A stretch of DNA of 64,000 nucleotides from CAYLLT01 sp964548565 (GTDB lineage: Bacteria; Planctomycetota; Phycisphaerae; UBA1845; PWPN01), in NCBI GenBank assembly GCA_964548565.1, contig CAZJTF010000001.1:14261-78260 (forward strand), in the 5' to 3' direction. Of the stretch, positions 8,055-15,499 are shown in pieces (position 1 is the first letter of the stretch; the number at the start of each line of letters is the position of its first letter). The position numbers were made by a program, and so were the translations under genes. The notes below the pieces were generated by a model. It did not search any database and was not told where the DNA came from. It worked only from the letters and a program-made list of their open reading frames with translations.

Positions 8055-9536
8055 TCACTCCGGCCACGGCGACTTCTGCGTTGCGAGCGAGTACAGAATC
8101 GCCTTGCTGGCCGTGTATTCGTGGACCGTCTCGTCGAAGCCGAGCTCGGCGCCGACACCGCTCAGTTTGTACCCGAAAACCGGCACGTTCGCCCGCAGGT
8201 AACCGCCGCCGTTGATCGCGATCCGCCCGGCGCGGAGCCGGCGCGCGACGCGGCGCGCCCGCCCGCCGTCCCCCGTCCACACGTTCGCCATCAAACCGAA
8301 CGCGCAGTCGTTGGCGATCCGCACCGCCTCCTCCTCATCGCGGAACGTCATCACCGAGAGAACCGGCCCGAAGACTTCTTCGCGGGCAATCGTCATTGTG
8401 GGTGTCACGCGGTCGAAGATCGTCGGGCGGTAGTAGCAGCCCCGCGCCAGCGCGCCGCCGGGACGTTCCCCGCCGATCACCATGGCCGCACCCTCGCCAC
8501 GGGCCTTGTCGACGTAGCGCTCGATGGTCTGCAGGTGCACCGGCGTGGCGATGCACCCGAGATGGTTCGTCTCGTCGAGCGGGTCGCCCTGGCGCAGGCC
8601 TTTGGCCTTCGCGACAAGCCGTTCCAGTAATTCCTCGTGCTGGGTTTCGTGCACCAGCAGGCGCGAACCGGCGACGCACACCTGCCCGAGGTTGAAGAAG
8701 ATCCCGGTGAGCGCTCCGTTTACCGCATGCTCGATCGGTGCGTCAGGGAACACGATGCTCGGACTCTTGCCGCCGAGTTCGAGCATCACGCCCTTCATGC
8801 CGATCTTGGCCGCGTCCATGATGTGCCGCGCCGTTTCGAGCCGCCCGGTGAAGCTGATCTTGTCCACGCCCGGGTGCTCGACCAGCGCCTTGCCCGCGGT
8901 AGCGCCGAGTCCGTTGATGACGTTGAGTACGCCCGGCGGCAGGCCGATCTCGTCGGCGATCTCGCCCAGCATCAGCGACGAGAGCGGAGCGAGCTCCGAC
9001 GGTTTGAACACGACGCAGTTCCCGCACGCCAGGGCCGGCGCGAGCTTGATGGCGGCGTTCGTCAGCGGGAAGTTCCACGGTGCAATCGATGCAATCACGC
9101 CGAGCGGCTCGCGGATCTGCAGCGTCACGTTGTCCGGCAGCGCGCCGAAGCACCTGCCGGAGATCTTGTCCGCCAGCCCCGCGTAACTCTCGAACAGGTC
9201 GGCCGCGCAGGGAACGTCGAAGCCCCGCGTGTCGCGGATCGGCTTGCCGATGTTGAGCGTGTCCGTCTGCGCGAACTCTTCGAGTCGGAGCCGGATCGCC
9301 TCGGCCAGGCGGTACAGGTATCGCCCGCGCTCGAGCGCATCCATCCGCGGCCAGGGACCCTCGTCGAAAGCCCGACGCGCCGCGCCCACCGCCGCCTGCA
9401 CGTCCGCTGCGCCGGCGAGCGCGACCTCTGCGAGCTTCTCACCGGTTGCCGGATTGTGCACCGGCAGCATCCCCCCATCGGCGGCCGGCGTCCACCGCCC
9501 GTCGATATACATCCGCGTCGGCCAGTTGAGTTTCAT
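8055..9536 (-). CDS. NAD(P)-dependent aldehyde dehydrogenase
   Basis: 493-residue ALDH-superfamily enzyme oxidising an aldehyde to the acid. Key sites are APWNFPL, the SFTGRLETA cofactor loop, general base E253 in LELGGKSP and nucleophile C287 in GQVCVAGSR, all intact; EEVFGPVLSV is also present. It resembles betaine-aldehyde/acetaldehyde-type dehydrogenases, but substrate cannot be assigned from sequence. Its ATG overlaps the stop of the upstream L-threonine aldolase gene as ATGA, showing translational coupling. Acetaldehyde released by the two flanking aldolases is the obvious candidate substrate. Confidence 0.93.
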   Translation of the reverse strand: MKLNWPTRMYIDGRWTPAADGGMLPVHNPATGEKLAEVALAGAADVQAAVGAARRAFDEGPWPRMDALERGRYLYRLAEAIRLRLEEFAQTDTLNIGKPIRDTRGFDVPCAADLFESYAGLADKISGRCFGALPDNVTLQIREPLGVIASIAPWNFPLTNAAIKLAPALACGNCVVFKPSELAPLSSLMLGEIADEIGLPPGVLNVINGLGATAGKALVEHPGVDKISFTGRLETARHIMDAAKIGMKGVMLELGGKSPSIVFPDAPIEHAVNGALTGIFFNLGQVCVAGSRLLVHETQHEELLERLVAKAKGLRQGDPLDETNHLGCIATPVHLQTIERYVDKARGEGAAMVIGGERPGGALARGCYYRPTIFDRVTPTMTIAREEVFGPVLSVMTFRDEEEAVRIANDCAFGLMANVWTGDGGRARRVARRLRAGRIAINGGGYLRANVPVFGYKLSGVGAELGFDETVHEYTASKAILYSLATQKSPWPE

Positions 9537-10642
9537 GCGCGCGGCTCCCAGATCGGCACCATGGCGTTCCGCAGGTCGTGGATGAATTCGCGGACGTCGG
9601 CCGGCGTCGTGTCCCACGAGCACATGAGCCGTGCGCCGCCGCATCCGATGAACGAGTAGAAATGCCAGCCCTGCTCGTGCATGCTCTCGCACACCGCGGG
9701 GGGCAGTTCGACGAAGACCGAATTCGCCTGGCGCGGAAAGAGGATCCGCACGTTCGGCACCAGGCGAAGCTCCTTCTCCAGGAGTTCCGCGCACCGGTTG
9801 GCCTGCTCCGCGTAGCGGATGTACGCACCGCTCTGGAGCATCGCCGGCCATGGCGCCGCGAGAAACCGCATCTTGCTGGCGAGCTGTCCTGCCTGCTTGC
9901 AGCGGTAGTCGAACTCCTGCGCCATCTCGCGGTCGAAGAACACGACCGCCTCGCCGACCGCCATGCCGTTCTTCGTACCGCCCAGGCAGAGGACGTCCAC
10001 CCCCGCCTTCCAGGTGACCTCCGCCGGGCCGACGCCGAGCGATGCCAGCGCATACGGCAGCCGTGCGCCGTCCATGTGCACGCGGAGCCCCAGCCGGCGC
10101 GCCAGGTCGCCGAGCGCCTTCAATTCATCCACGGTATAGACGGTGCCGAGTTCCGTGGCCTGGGTGACGCTCAGCGCGTGCGGCTTGGGATAATGGATGT
10201 CCGACCGTCGCTTGACCGTGTGCTCGATGGCGCCGAGGTCCATCTTGCCGTCAGCCCCGCCGACGAGCAGCACCTTGCTTCCGTTCGAAAAGAATTCCGG
10301 CGCCCCACACTCGTCCGTCTCGATGTGCGACGTCTCCTGGCAGATCACGCTGTGATATGGCTGGCAGAGCGTCGAGATGACGAGCGAGTTTGCCGCCGTT
10401 CCGTTGAAGACGAAGAAAACGTCGCACTCCGTGCCGAGAAACTCCCGGATGGCATCACAGGCTTTTCGCGTCCAATCGTCGTCCCCGTAGGAGGGCGCGT
10501 GCCCCACGTTGGCGGCCGCCATCGCCTCCCACGCCTCCGGGCAGATTCCGGCGTAATTGTCACTGGCAAACTGGCGACGTTCGGGTCCGCCCTTACGGCG
10601 CGGCCGGGCCAGTGGCTCGTCCTCCGCTTTCCTGGAACGCAT
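9533..10642 (-). CDS. L-threonine aldolase (low-specificity type)
   Basis: Fold-type I PLP enzyme of the beta-eliminating lyase family, 369 residues. It cleaves L-threonine and related beta-hydroxy amino acids to glycine and an aldehyde. Signatures are FASDNYAGICPE, the YGDDDWT segment, FNGTAANSLVI, ETSHIETDECGAPEF with the active-site His, MDGARLPYA with the PLP-binding Asp, and LCLGGTKNG with Schiff-base K224. First gene of a three-gene minus-strand operon with the aldehyde dehydrogenase and the D-threonine-aldolase-family gene. The first 20 residues are basic and not conserved in the family, so a slightly later start is possible. Confidence 0.92.
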   Translation of the reverse strand: MRSRKAEDEPLARPRRKGGPERRQFASDNYAGICPEAWEAMAAANVGHAPSYGDDDWTRKACDAIREFLGTECDVFFVFNGTAANSLVISTLCQPYHSVICQETSHIETDECGAPEFFSNGSKVLLVGGADGKMDLGAIEHTVKRRSDIHYPKPHALSVTQATELGTVYTVDELKALGDLARRLGLRVHMDGARLPYALASLGVGPAEVTWKAGVDVLCLGGTKNGMAVGEAVVFFDREMAQEFDYRCKQAGQLASKMRFLAAPWPAMLQSGAYIRYAEQANRCAELLEKELRLVPNVRILFPRQANSVFVELPPAVCESMHEQGWHFYSFIGCGGARLMCSWDTTPADVREFIHDLRNAMVPIWEPRA

Positions 10643-10685
10643 CGAGTGCTCTCCTCAAACTCCCGCGGCCTGTATGCGCACTCTA

Positions 10686-10716
10686 TTGGCCCGAACCGCC
10701 GCAGGCAAGGTATTAT
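10686..10716 (+). promoter_or_regulatory. Candidate sigma70-type promoter for nagA-like gene
   Basis: TTGGCC (10686-10691) and TATTAT (10711-10716) are separated by 19 nt in the divergent region between the threonine aldolase and nagA-like genes. The spacer is longer than ideal. A GAGG Shine-Dalgarno (10731-10734) lies 7 nt before the ATG at 10742. Confidence 0.4.
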
Positions 10717-10741
10717 GGGCCCCGCACGCTGAGGCGCATGA

Positions 10742-11929
10742 ATGGAGCGATTCGCTATACAAGCCGAAATCTGGCCCGGGGATGGCCAGCGAATGGAGGG
10801 GCACCTCGTCATCGAGGGCGGCAGGATCTCCGCCGTGGAGCCCGGCCCCTACCACGGCTCCCTGCCCGTGACCCGCCTCGACGAGATGTCCGTTTCGCCC
10901 GGAATGATCGACTTGATGGTGTTGGGAGGCTTCAACCGGAGCATCCTGCGCGACGATCCGCTGGATATCGCGCGGGCCTGCGTGCGGCTCGGCGTCACCG
11001 GCTGCCAGTTCTGCATCGCCTCGCTGCCCATTGAATCCATGCACCGCGTGGCCGACAACGTGCGCGCGGCGATGGGCGCCGACGACCCCCTAGCGGCCCG
11101 TGTGCTCGGCCTGTACCTCGAAGGACCCTTCCAGCAACCGGATCTCACCGGCGCCAGCATGCGGCAGTTCGCGCTCGATCCCACAGAGGAGACAGTGCGC
11201 TCGCTGCTGGACGCCTGCGGACCCGCCGTCACCATGGTCAACGTCGCCCCCGGCCTGCCGGGTGATGCCCGGGCCGTCCGGCTGGTTCGTGCCGCCGGCA
11301 AGGTCGTCTCGATGGCGCACTCCAACGCGCCGGCCGAACGCGTCCTCGCGTGCATCGACGCCGGGGCCACGGTGCTCGGCCACGCCTGGGACAACAACTC
11401 GGGCCTGCTCGGCGACACCAATGTCCAGCAGCCGACGCTTGAGCACGTGGCGCTGACCGATGAGCGCGTGCGTTTCCTGCACCTCATCTGCGATGGCGCG
11501 CATGTGCATCCGATCCTGATCCGCATGATGCTGCGTTGCCGTGGCTTCGAGTCGCTGTGCCTCGTGACGGACGCAGTCATTCGTGCCGGCTGCCCGGACG
11601 GTCCCTACGTCAACGACGACGGGCGCACGTTTGTGAAGCGCGGCGGCGTCGGACGCACCGACCGGGGAACGCTCTGCGGCAGCGCGCTGCTCCTGCCGGA
11701 CCACTTCCGGAACCTGGTGAAGTTCACCGCCCTCCCGCCGGAGCAGGCTGTTCGTGCGGTGACGTTCAATCCCGCGGCATCCCTGGGGCTCGATGGTACG
11801 CTGGGCCTGCTCGCGCCCGGGCGTACGGCCGACGTGGTGGCATGGGATCGGGGCCTGCGCGTGCGGCGCGTGTGGAAAGCGGGGCGCGAGCTTCCTGACG
11901 TCAGCGACTATGCGGAGGTAATCCTGTGA
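10742..11929 (+). CDS. N-acetylglucosamine-6-phosphate deacetylase-like amidohydrolase
   Basis: 395-residue amidohydrolase of the NagA branch, which deacetylates GlcNAc-6-phosphate in amino-sugar catabolism. Metal and catalytic motifs read SPGMIDLMVLGG (single-metal NagA type, no HxH), YLEGPF with the metal-binding Glu, MAHSNA, GHAWDN, CDGAHVHP, and LVTDAV with the catalytic Asp. C-terminal PGRTADVVAWD closes the small beta domain. The usual GAH after the EGPF loop is GAS here, and GHAWDN replaces the usual THLFNA, so it is a divergent member and the exact substrate is uncertain. It overlaps the next gene by GTGA. Confidence 0.8.
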   Translation: MERFAIQAEIWPGDGQRMEGHLVIEGGRISAVEPGPYHGSLPVTRLDEMSVSPGMIDLMVLGGFNRSILRDDPLDIARACVRLGVTGCQFCIASLPIESMHRVADNVRAAMGADDPLAARVLGLYLEGPFQQPDLTGASMRQFALDPTEETVRSLLDACGPAVTMVNVAPGLPGDARAVRLVRAAGKVVSMAHSNAPAERVLACIDAGATVLGHAWDNNSGLLGDTNVQQPTLEHVALTDERVRFLHLICDGAHVHPILIRMMLRCRGFESLCLVTDAVIRAGCPDGPYVNDDGRTFVKRGGVGRTDRGTLCGSALLLPDHFRNLVKFTALPPEQAVRAVTFNPAASLGLDGTLGLLAPGRTADVVAWDRGLRVRRVWKAGRELPDVSDYAEVIL

Positions 11930-12735
11930 GTGCATCCGAGCGTTTTGGCCTCAGCGGGCGCGTTGCTCTCGTGACGGGCGGCAGCCGCGGCATCGGTCGC
12001 GGAATCGCCATCGGCCTGGCCGAGCACGGCGCCGACGTGGCGATCGTTTACCGGTCGGCGGCCGCGGAGGCGAAAACCGCCGCCGAGGCAATCCGCGCGG
12101 TGGGCCGGCGCTGCTGGATGTACCAGCAGGATCTGGCGGATCTCGAGGCGCTGCCCGCGCTCGCCGACCGTGCGTGGAAGGACTGCGGCCGCATCGACAT
12201 CCTCGTCAACAATGCAGGGATGGCATACCTCGAGCACTACGACGAGGTTACCCCCGAGCACTGGCGGCGCGTCCTCGCGGTCAACCTCGACGCGGTGTTC
12301 TTCCTGACGCAGCACATCGCGCGTCGCATGGTGACGGAGCGGGTAAAGGGCCGGATCATCAACCTCTCGAGCAAAAACGGTTTTGTCGCCGAGGCCGGCC
12401 TCGCCCACTACAACGCCTCGAAAGGCGCGCTCGAGCTGCTGACGCAGTCGCTGGCGATCGAACTCGGCCGGTACGGCATCACGGTCAACACCATCGCGCC
12501 GGGGGTCATCGAGACGGAGATTGCTGGCGAGTTCCACCTCGATCCCGAGTTCTTCCCCTATTACAGGGAGCACATCCCGCTCGAGCACCGCTTCGGCAAT
12601 GTAGAAGACTGCGTCGGCGCCGCCGTCTTCCTCGCATCGCGCGCCGGCGCGTACATGACCGGCCAGCACCTCATCATCGACGGCGGCGTACTCTGCGAGC
12701 AGGTCCCGCGGTTGCAGTTCATGCCCCATACATGA
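11926..12735 (+). CDS. SDR-family oxidoreductase
   Basis: 269-residue classical short-chain dehydrogenase of the FabG-like type. Present are the TGGSRGIGRGIA nucleotide-binding loop, NNAGM, the INLSSKNG serine, catalytic Y162 and K166 in YNASK, and NTIAPGVIETE. The C-terminal GQHLIIDGG is typical of sugar and acyl SDRs. The GTG start overlaps the nagA-like stop (GTGA), so the two are co-translated, suggesting an amino-sugar or related carbohydrate substrate rather than fatty-acid synthesis. No acyl-carrier or fab genes are nearby. Confidence 0.88.
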   Translation: MSASERFGLSGRVALVTGGSRGIGRGIAIGLAEHGADVAIVYRSAAAEAKTAAEAIRAVGRRCWMYQQDLADLEALPALADRAWKDCGRIDILVNNAGMAYLEHYDEVTPEHWRRVLAVNLDAVFFLTQHIARRMVTERVKGRIINLSSKNGFVAEAGLAHYNASKGALELLTQSLAIELGRYGITVNTIAPGVIETEIAGEFHLDPEFFPYYREHIPLEHRFGNVEDCVGAAVFLASRAGAYMTGQHLIIDGGVLCEQVPRLQFMPHT

Positions 12736-12768
12736 TCGGCGGTGTGGCCTCCAGGCGTATCGTGGTGA

Positions 12769-12921
12769 ATCATCCGCCATCTTATTGGCGTTGCATTGCT
12801 CGTGCACGGACTGACAAAGGAAACGGAGGTCGCATCGGCCGACATCGAACGTGCGATTCACGTTATGGACCCGAAAAAGCACCGCTACGAGGAAGTGACC
12901 GGCCCGGAATCGATCCGCTGA
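12769..12921 (+). pseudogene. C-terminal remnant of HigB/Gp49-like toxin
   Basis: Only about 50 codons remain, preceded by an in-frame stop at 12766-12768 and running to a TGA at 12919-12921. The residues LLVHGLTKETEV, ADIERAIHVMD and KHRYEEVTG match the C-terminal part of phage-Gp49/HigB-type mRNA interferases (typically LLHGF-K...P..EI..A..). The N-terminal half and start codon are absent because the SDR gene ends only 33 nt upstream. An XRE antitoxin remnant follows directly, as in intact HigBA loci. Confidence 0.6.
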
Positions 12922-13200
12922 CGCTGTCGCGATCCTCGAGAAGCGCGATCGGCGCGATCCGAAAAGCGGCGGTTGTTCGCCGGGGCGCGGCTGTGCGGCG
13001 ACATTGCCCAGATGATCTATGAGGCCCGCACGGCTGCGGGGCTGACACAGGGCAACTCGCGCGACTTGTCGGCACCAGGCAGTCAGCGATTTCGCGCCTT
13101 GAAGACGCTGATTACGAGGGCTACTCCCTCGCTACGATCCAGCGGATCGCCAGGTCGCTGAGGTTTCGCGTGAAGATTGCCCTCGTGCCCGACAGCGGCC
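12899..13200 (+). pseudogene. Frameshifted XRE-family antitoxin (HigA-like)
   Basis: Three frames must be joined. DAVAILEKRDRRDP reads in one frame to the A-run at about 12961-12965; RRLFAGARLCGDIAQMIY and EARTAAGLTQ read in the next to about 13050; QLARLVGTRQSAISRLEDAD, EGYSLATIQRIARSL and RFRVKIALVP read in the third. Joined, they form a standard HTH_XRE antitoxin of the type paired with Gp49/HigB toxins (GLTQ-QLA-LVGT-QS-ISRLED-DYEG-S). Both frame changes need one extra base in a homopolymer (AAAA to AAAAA and GGG to GGGG), so they are either true decay or base-calling errors. No start codon is evident. Confidence 0.7.
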
Positions 13201-13262
13201 AGGATGCCGCTTGGCCGCCTCATCGGACAGCCCACCCGCCCGGGGTGAGTTCCCTTGGACTC

Positions 13263-13292
13263 TTGAGGGCAACCCCTCTCGCCGGATACAAT
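13263..13292 (+). promoter_or_regulatory. Candidate promoter for membrane protein gene
   Basis: TTGAGG (13263-13268), an 18-nt spacer and TACAAT (13287-13292) lie 40 nt before the ATG at 13333. The same TTGAGG-N18-TA(C/T)AAT layout recurs before the DUF104 antitoxin gene at 27.4 kb. Confidence 0.5.
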
Positions 13293-13332
13293 CAGGCCAG
13301 CGGATCTCCCTTCGTCCTCCGGAGCAGGCACC

Positions 13333-13818
13333 ATGCCCGACTGGCAGGAAAATGACGACACCCCCGAATCCGAATGGTCGGAATGGCGCGGCCTTGCATC
13401 CGGTGCGGTCTGGGGCCTTGCCGCGGCAATCGTGATCGCGTGGCTCTCGTGTTCCCTCGCCTCGTACGCCCCGCACATGATCCTCAACTTCTGGCTCAGG
13501 ATGGCTTTCGGGTTTCTCTGCGCGGCGCTGCTGTTCAGCGTTGTGCATTGGGCGGCGGGCATGGCGGGGCCGGCCTGCACCGCGATTGTGGTCGTGCTCA
13601 CGCTGGCCGTCCTGCTCTCACACAGTGTCATCTTCGCACTGGAAGGGGTGACCACGCGCAGCGGTGTGGTGAGCGGCTGGGAGTGGCTGCGCCCGGAGGC
13701 GCTCGCGATCGTGAACATCTCGTCCGCGATCGGCATCGTTTTCGCAGTTCTGCTCTACCGCGAGGGTGGATCAATCGCTTCCAACATCGTCGACGTGCTG
13801 TCCGCCCGAATCCGATGA
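13333..13818 (+). CDS. Small integral membrane protein, unknown function
   Basis: 161 residues: an acidic, Trp-containing N-terminus (DWQENDDTPESEWSEW) followed by four hydrophobic helices, at about residues 24-46, 50-66, 72-98 and 130-150. No catalytic motif or family signature could be recognised. It has its own candidate promoter and no ribosome-binding site stronger than GGAGCAGG upstream. It lies directly before uvrC, but uvrC seems to have its own promoter, so no functional link is implied. Confidence 0.6.
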   Translation: MPDWQENDDTPESEWSEWRGLASGAVWGLAAAIVIAWLSCSLASYAPHMILNFWLRMAFGFLCAALLFSVVHWAAGMAGPACTAIVVVLTLAVLLSHSVIFALEGVTTRSGVVSGWEWLRPEALAIVNISSAIGIVFAVLLYREGGSIASNIVDVLSARIR

Positions 13819-13854
13819 GGCCCTCACGCCGCGACCGGGGCGCCGGGAGTCCAC

Positions 13855-13860
13855 TATAAT
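13855..13860 (+). promoter_or_regulatory. TATAAT box 8 nt before uvrC start
   Basis: A perfect TATAAT in GC-rich DNA ends 8 nt before the uvrC ATG, so transcription would begin at or within 1-2 nt of the start codon and the mRNA would be leaderless. No Shine-Dalgarno lies between box and ATG. No good -35 hexamer is visible. Confidence 0.5.
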
Positions 13861-13868
13861 GAGCGGCA

Positions 13869-15431
13869 ATGACCGACCAGACGCCGCACCATGAGCTGCC
13901 GCCGGAGGAGCCTGCAGCTCAGCCGCGCATGCCGTCCACCGCCGGGGAAGAAGCGCCCGCCGAGCGCGCTGGCCCCAGCGTGACCCCCGACGTCTCGATC
14001 GACCGGGCGGCCGCCCCTGTCGATGCCTCCCCTGAAAACGAGACGGCAAAGGGCCGCGACTGGACCATCCAGGACCTCTTCAACAAGATCGCCCACCTGC
14101 CCAAGTCGCCCGGCGTGTACCTCTTCAAGGACGCCAGGGGCACGGTGCTCTACGTCGGCAAGGCCAAGGATCTCCGCAGCCGCGTCAGCAGCTATTTTCA
14201 GAATTCTGCCGATCTCATGCACACCCGGGGCCCCGAAATCGCCCGGATGGCCGGCATGGTGCGCGACCTCGAGTTCCTCGACTGCGAAACCGAAGTCGAT
14301 GCGATGCTGCAGGAAGCGCGGCTCATCAAGGATATCCAGCCGCCGTACAACGAACGCCTCCGCGACGACAAGACTTTCCCCTACCTGGAGATCACCACCT
14401 CGGACGATTTTCCCGGCGTGTACGTTACCCGCAAGCCGCGCCTCAAGGGCAGCAAGCTGTATGGCCCCTTCACCAGTGCTGCCGGCCTGCGCGACGCCGT
14501 CAACGCCATGCAGAAGGTCTTCAAGTTCCGCACGTGCGAGTTGGAGATCCGCGCCGACGACGAGCGCCGCCGGCATTTTCGCCCCTGCCTGCTGCACGCG
14601 ATCAATCAGTGCACGGCTCCCTGCGGCGACCTGATCTCGCCCGAGGCTTATGCCAGCGACATCGAGCGTCTTCGCAAGTTCCTTGCCAGCAAGCGGAGCG
14701 TCGTACTTCGCGCGCTCACGAAGGAGATGGAAACCCATGCGGCCGAGCGGCGCTACGAGGAGGCCGCCCGCCTGCGCGACCAGATCAAGGCCCTGCAGGC
14801 GCTGAGCCTCTCGGGCGATGTCGATGAGGACGTGCAGCCGGAAGTCTTCTACATCGATCCGAAGGAGGGTCTTTCGAAACTCGGCGAAATCCTCGATCTC
14901 GGCGGCGTCCCGCGCACGATAGAGGGCATCGACATTGCCAACCTGCACGGCGGCGAGTCGGTGGGTTCGCTCGTGTGCTTCATCGACGGACGTCCGTTCA
15001 AGAACGGTTACAAGCGCTTCCGCATCAAGACGGTCGAGGGCATCGACGATTACGCAATGATCCGCGAGGTCGTGCTGCGGCGCTACCGCTACGCCGCCGA
15101 GGGCGAGGAACTCTACCCCGACGTGATCCTCATCGACGGCGGCCTCGGTCAGCTCCACGCAGCCGAGTCGGCGTTCGCCGATATGGACGTCCGCCCGCCA
15201 ATGGTGATTTCACTCGCCAAGCGGGAAGAGGAGATCTACCTCCAGGCCCGCAGTCGCCCGATCCGCCTGGCCCGCAACAACCCCGCTTTGCGCCTGCTGC
15301 AGCAGGTCCGCGATGAGGCCCACCGCTTCGCTCAGCACTACCACCACATCCTGCGTCGGAAGCGCACGTTCGACGACGATGTCGCCGCCGGTCGTCGCCC
15401 CCCGCGCTCCCGCCGTCGCCGCGGAGACTGA
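13869..15431 (+). CDS. uvrC: Excinuclease ABC subunit C, lacking C-terminal HhH domain
   Basis: UvrC makes the two incisions in nucleotide-excision repair. The acidic/Pro-rich first 60 residues are a lineage extension. Then follow the GIY-YIG 3'-nuclease (GVYLFKDARGTVLYVGKAKDLRSR), the Cys-containing RPCLLHAINQCTAPC segment, the UVR motif that binds UvrB (ERRYEEAARLRDQIKAL), and the RNase-H-like 5'-nuclease (EGIDIANLHG, VILIDGGLGQL, ISLAKREEEI, VRDEAHRFAQHYH). The protein ends 28 residues after this in an Arg-rich tail (PPRSRRRR), so the tandem helix-hairpin-helix DNA-binding domain of most UvrC proteins (about 600 residues) is absent. The frame ends in a clean TGA. Confidence 0.93.
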   Translation: MTDQTPHHELPPEEPAAQPRMPSTAGEEAPAERAGPSVTPDVSIDRAAAPVDASPENETAKGRDWTIQDLFNKIAHLPKSPGVYLFKDARGTVLYVGKAKDLRSRVSSYFQNSADLMHTRGPEIARMAGMVRDLEFLDCETEVDAMLQEARLIKDIQPPYNERLRDDKTFPYLEITTSDDFPGVYVTRKPRLKGSKLYGPFTSAAGLRDAVNAMQKVFKFRTCELEIRADDERRRHFRPCLLHAINQCTAPCGDLISPEAYASDIERLRKFLASKRSVVLRALTKEMETHAAERRYEEAARLRDQIKALQALSLSGDVDEDVQPEVFYIDPKEGLSKLGEILDLGGVPRTIEGIDIANLHGGESVGSLVCFIDGRPFKNGYKRFRIKTVEGIDDYAMIREVVLRRYRYAAEGEELYPDVILIDGGLGQLHAAESAFADMDVRPPMVISLAKREEEIYLQARSRPIRLARNNPALRLLQQVRDEAHRFAQHYHHILRRKRTFDDDVAAGRRPPRSRRRRGD

Positions 15432-15448
15432 CCCTCCGGCCGGCAATC

Positions 15449-15476
15449 TTGTGGATTCTTCCGGAGGGGCTAAACT
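15449..15476 (+). promoter_or_regulatory. Weak candidate promoter for signal peptidase gene
   Basis: TTGTGG (15449-15454), 16-nt spacer and TAAACT (15471-15476) lie 24 nt before the ATG at 15500. Both hexamers are imperfect; the position between uvrC and lepB is the main support. Confidence 0.25.
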
Positions 15477-15499
15477 GTACGGATACCTGGAGGCACGGC

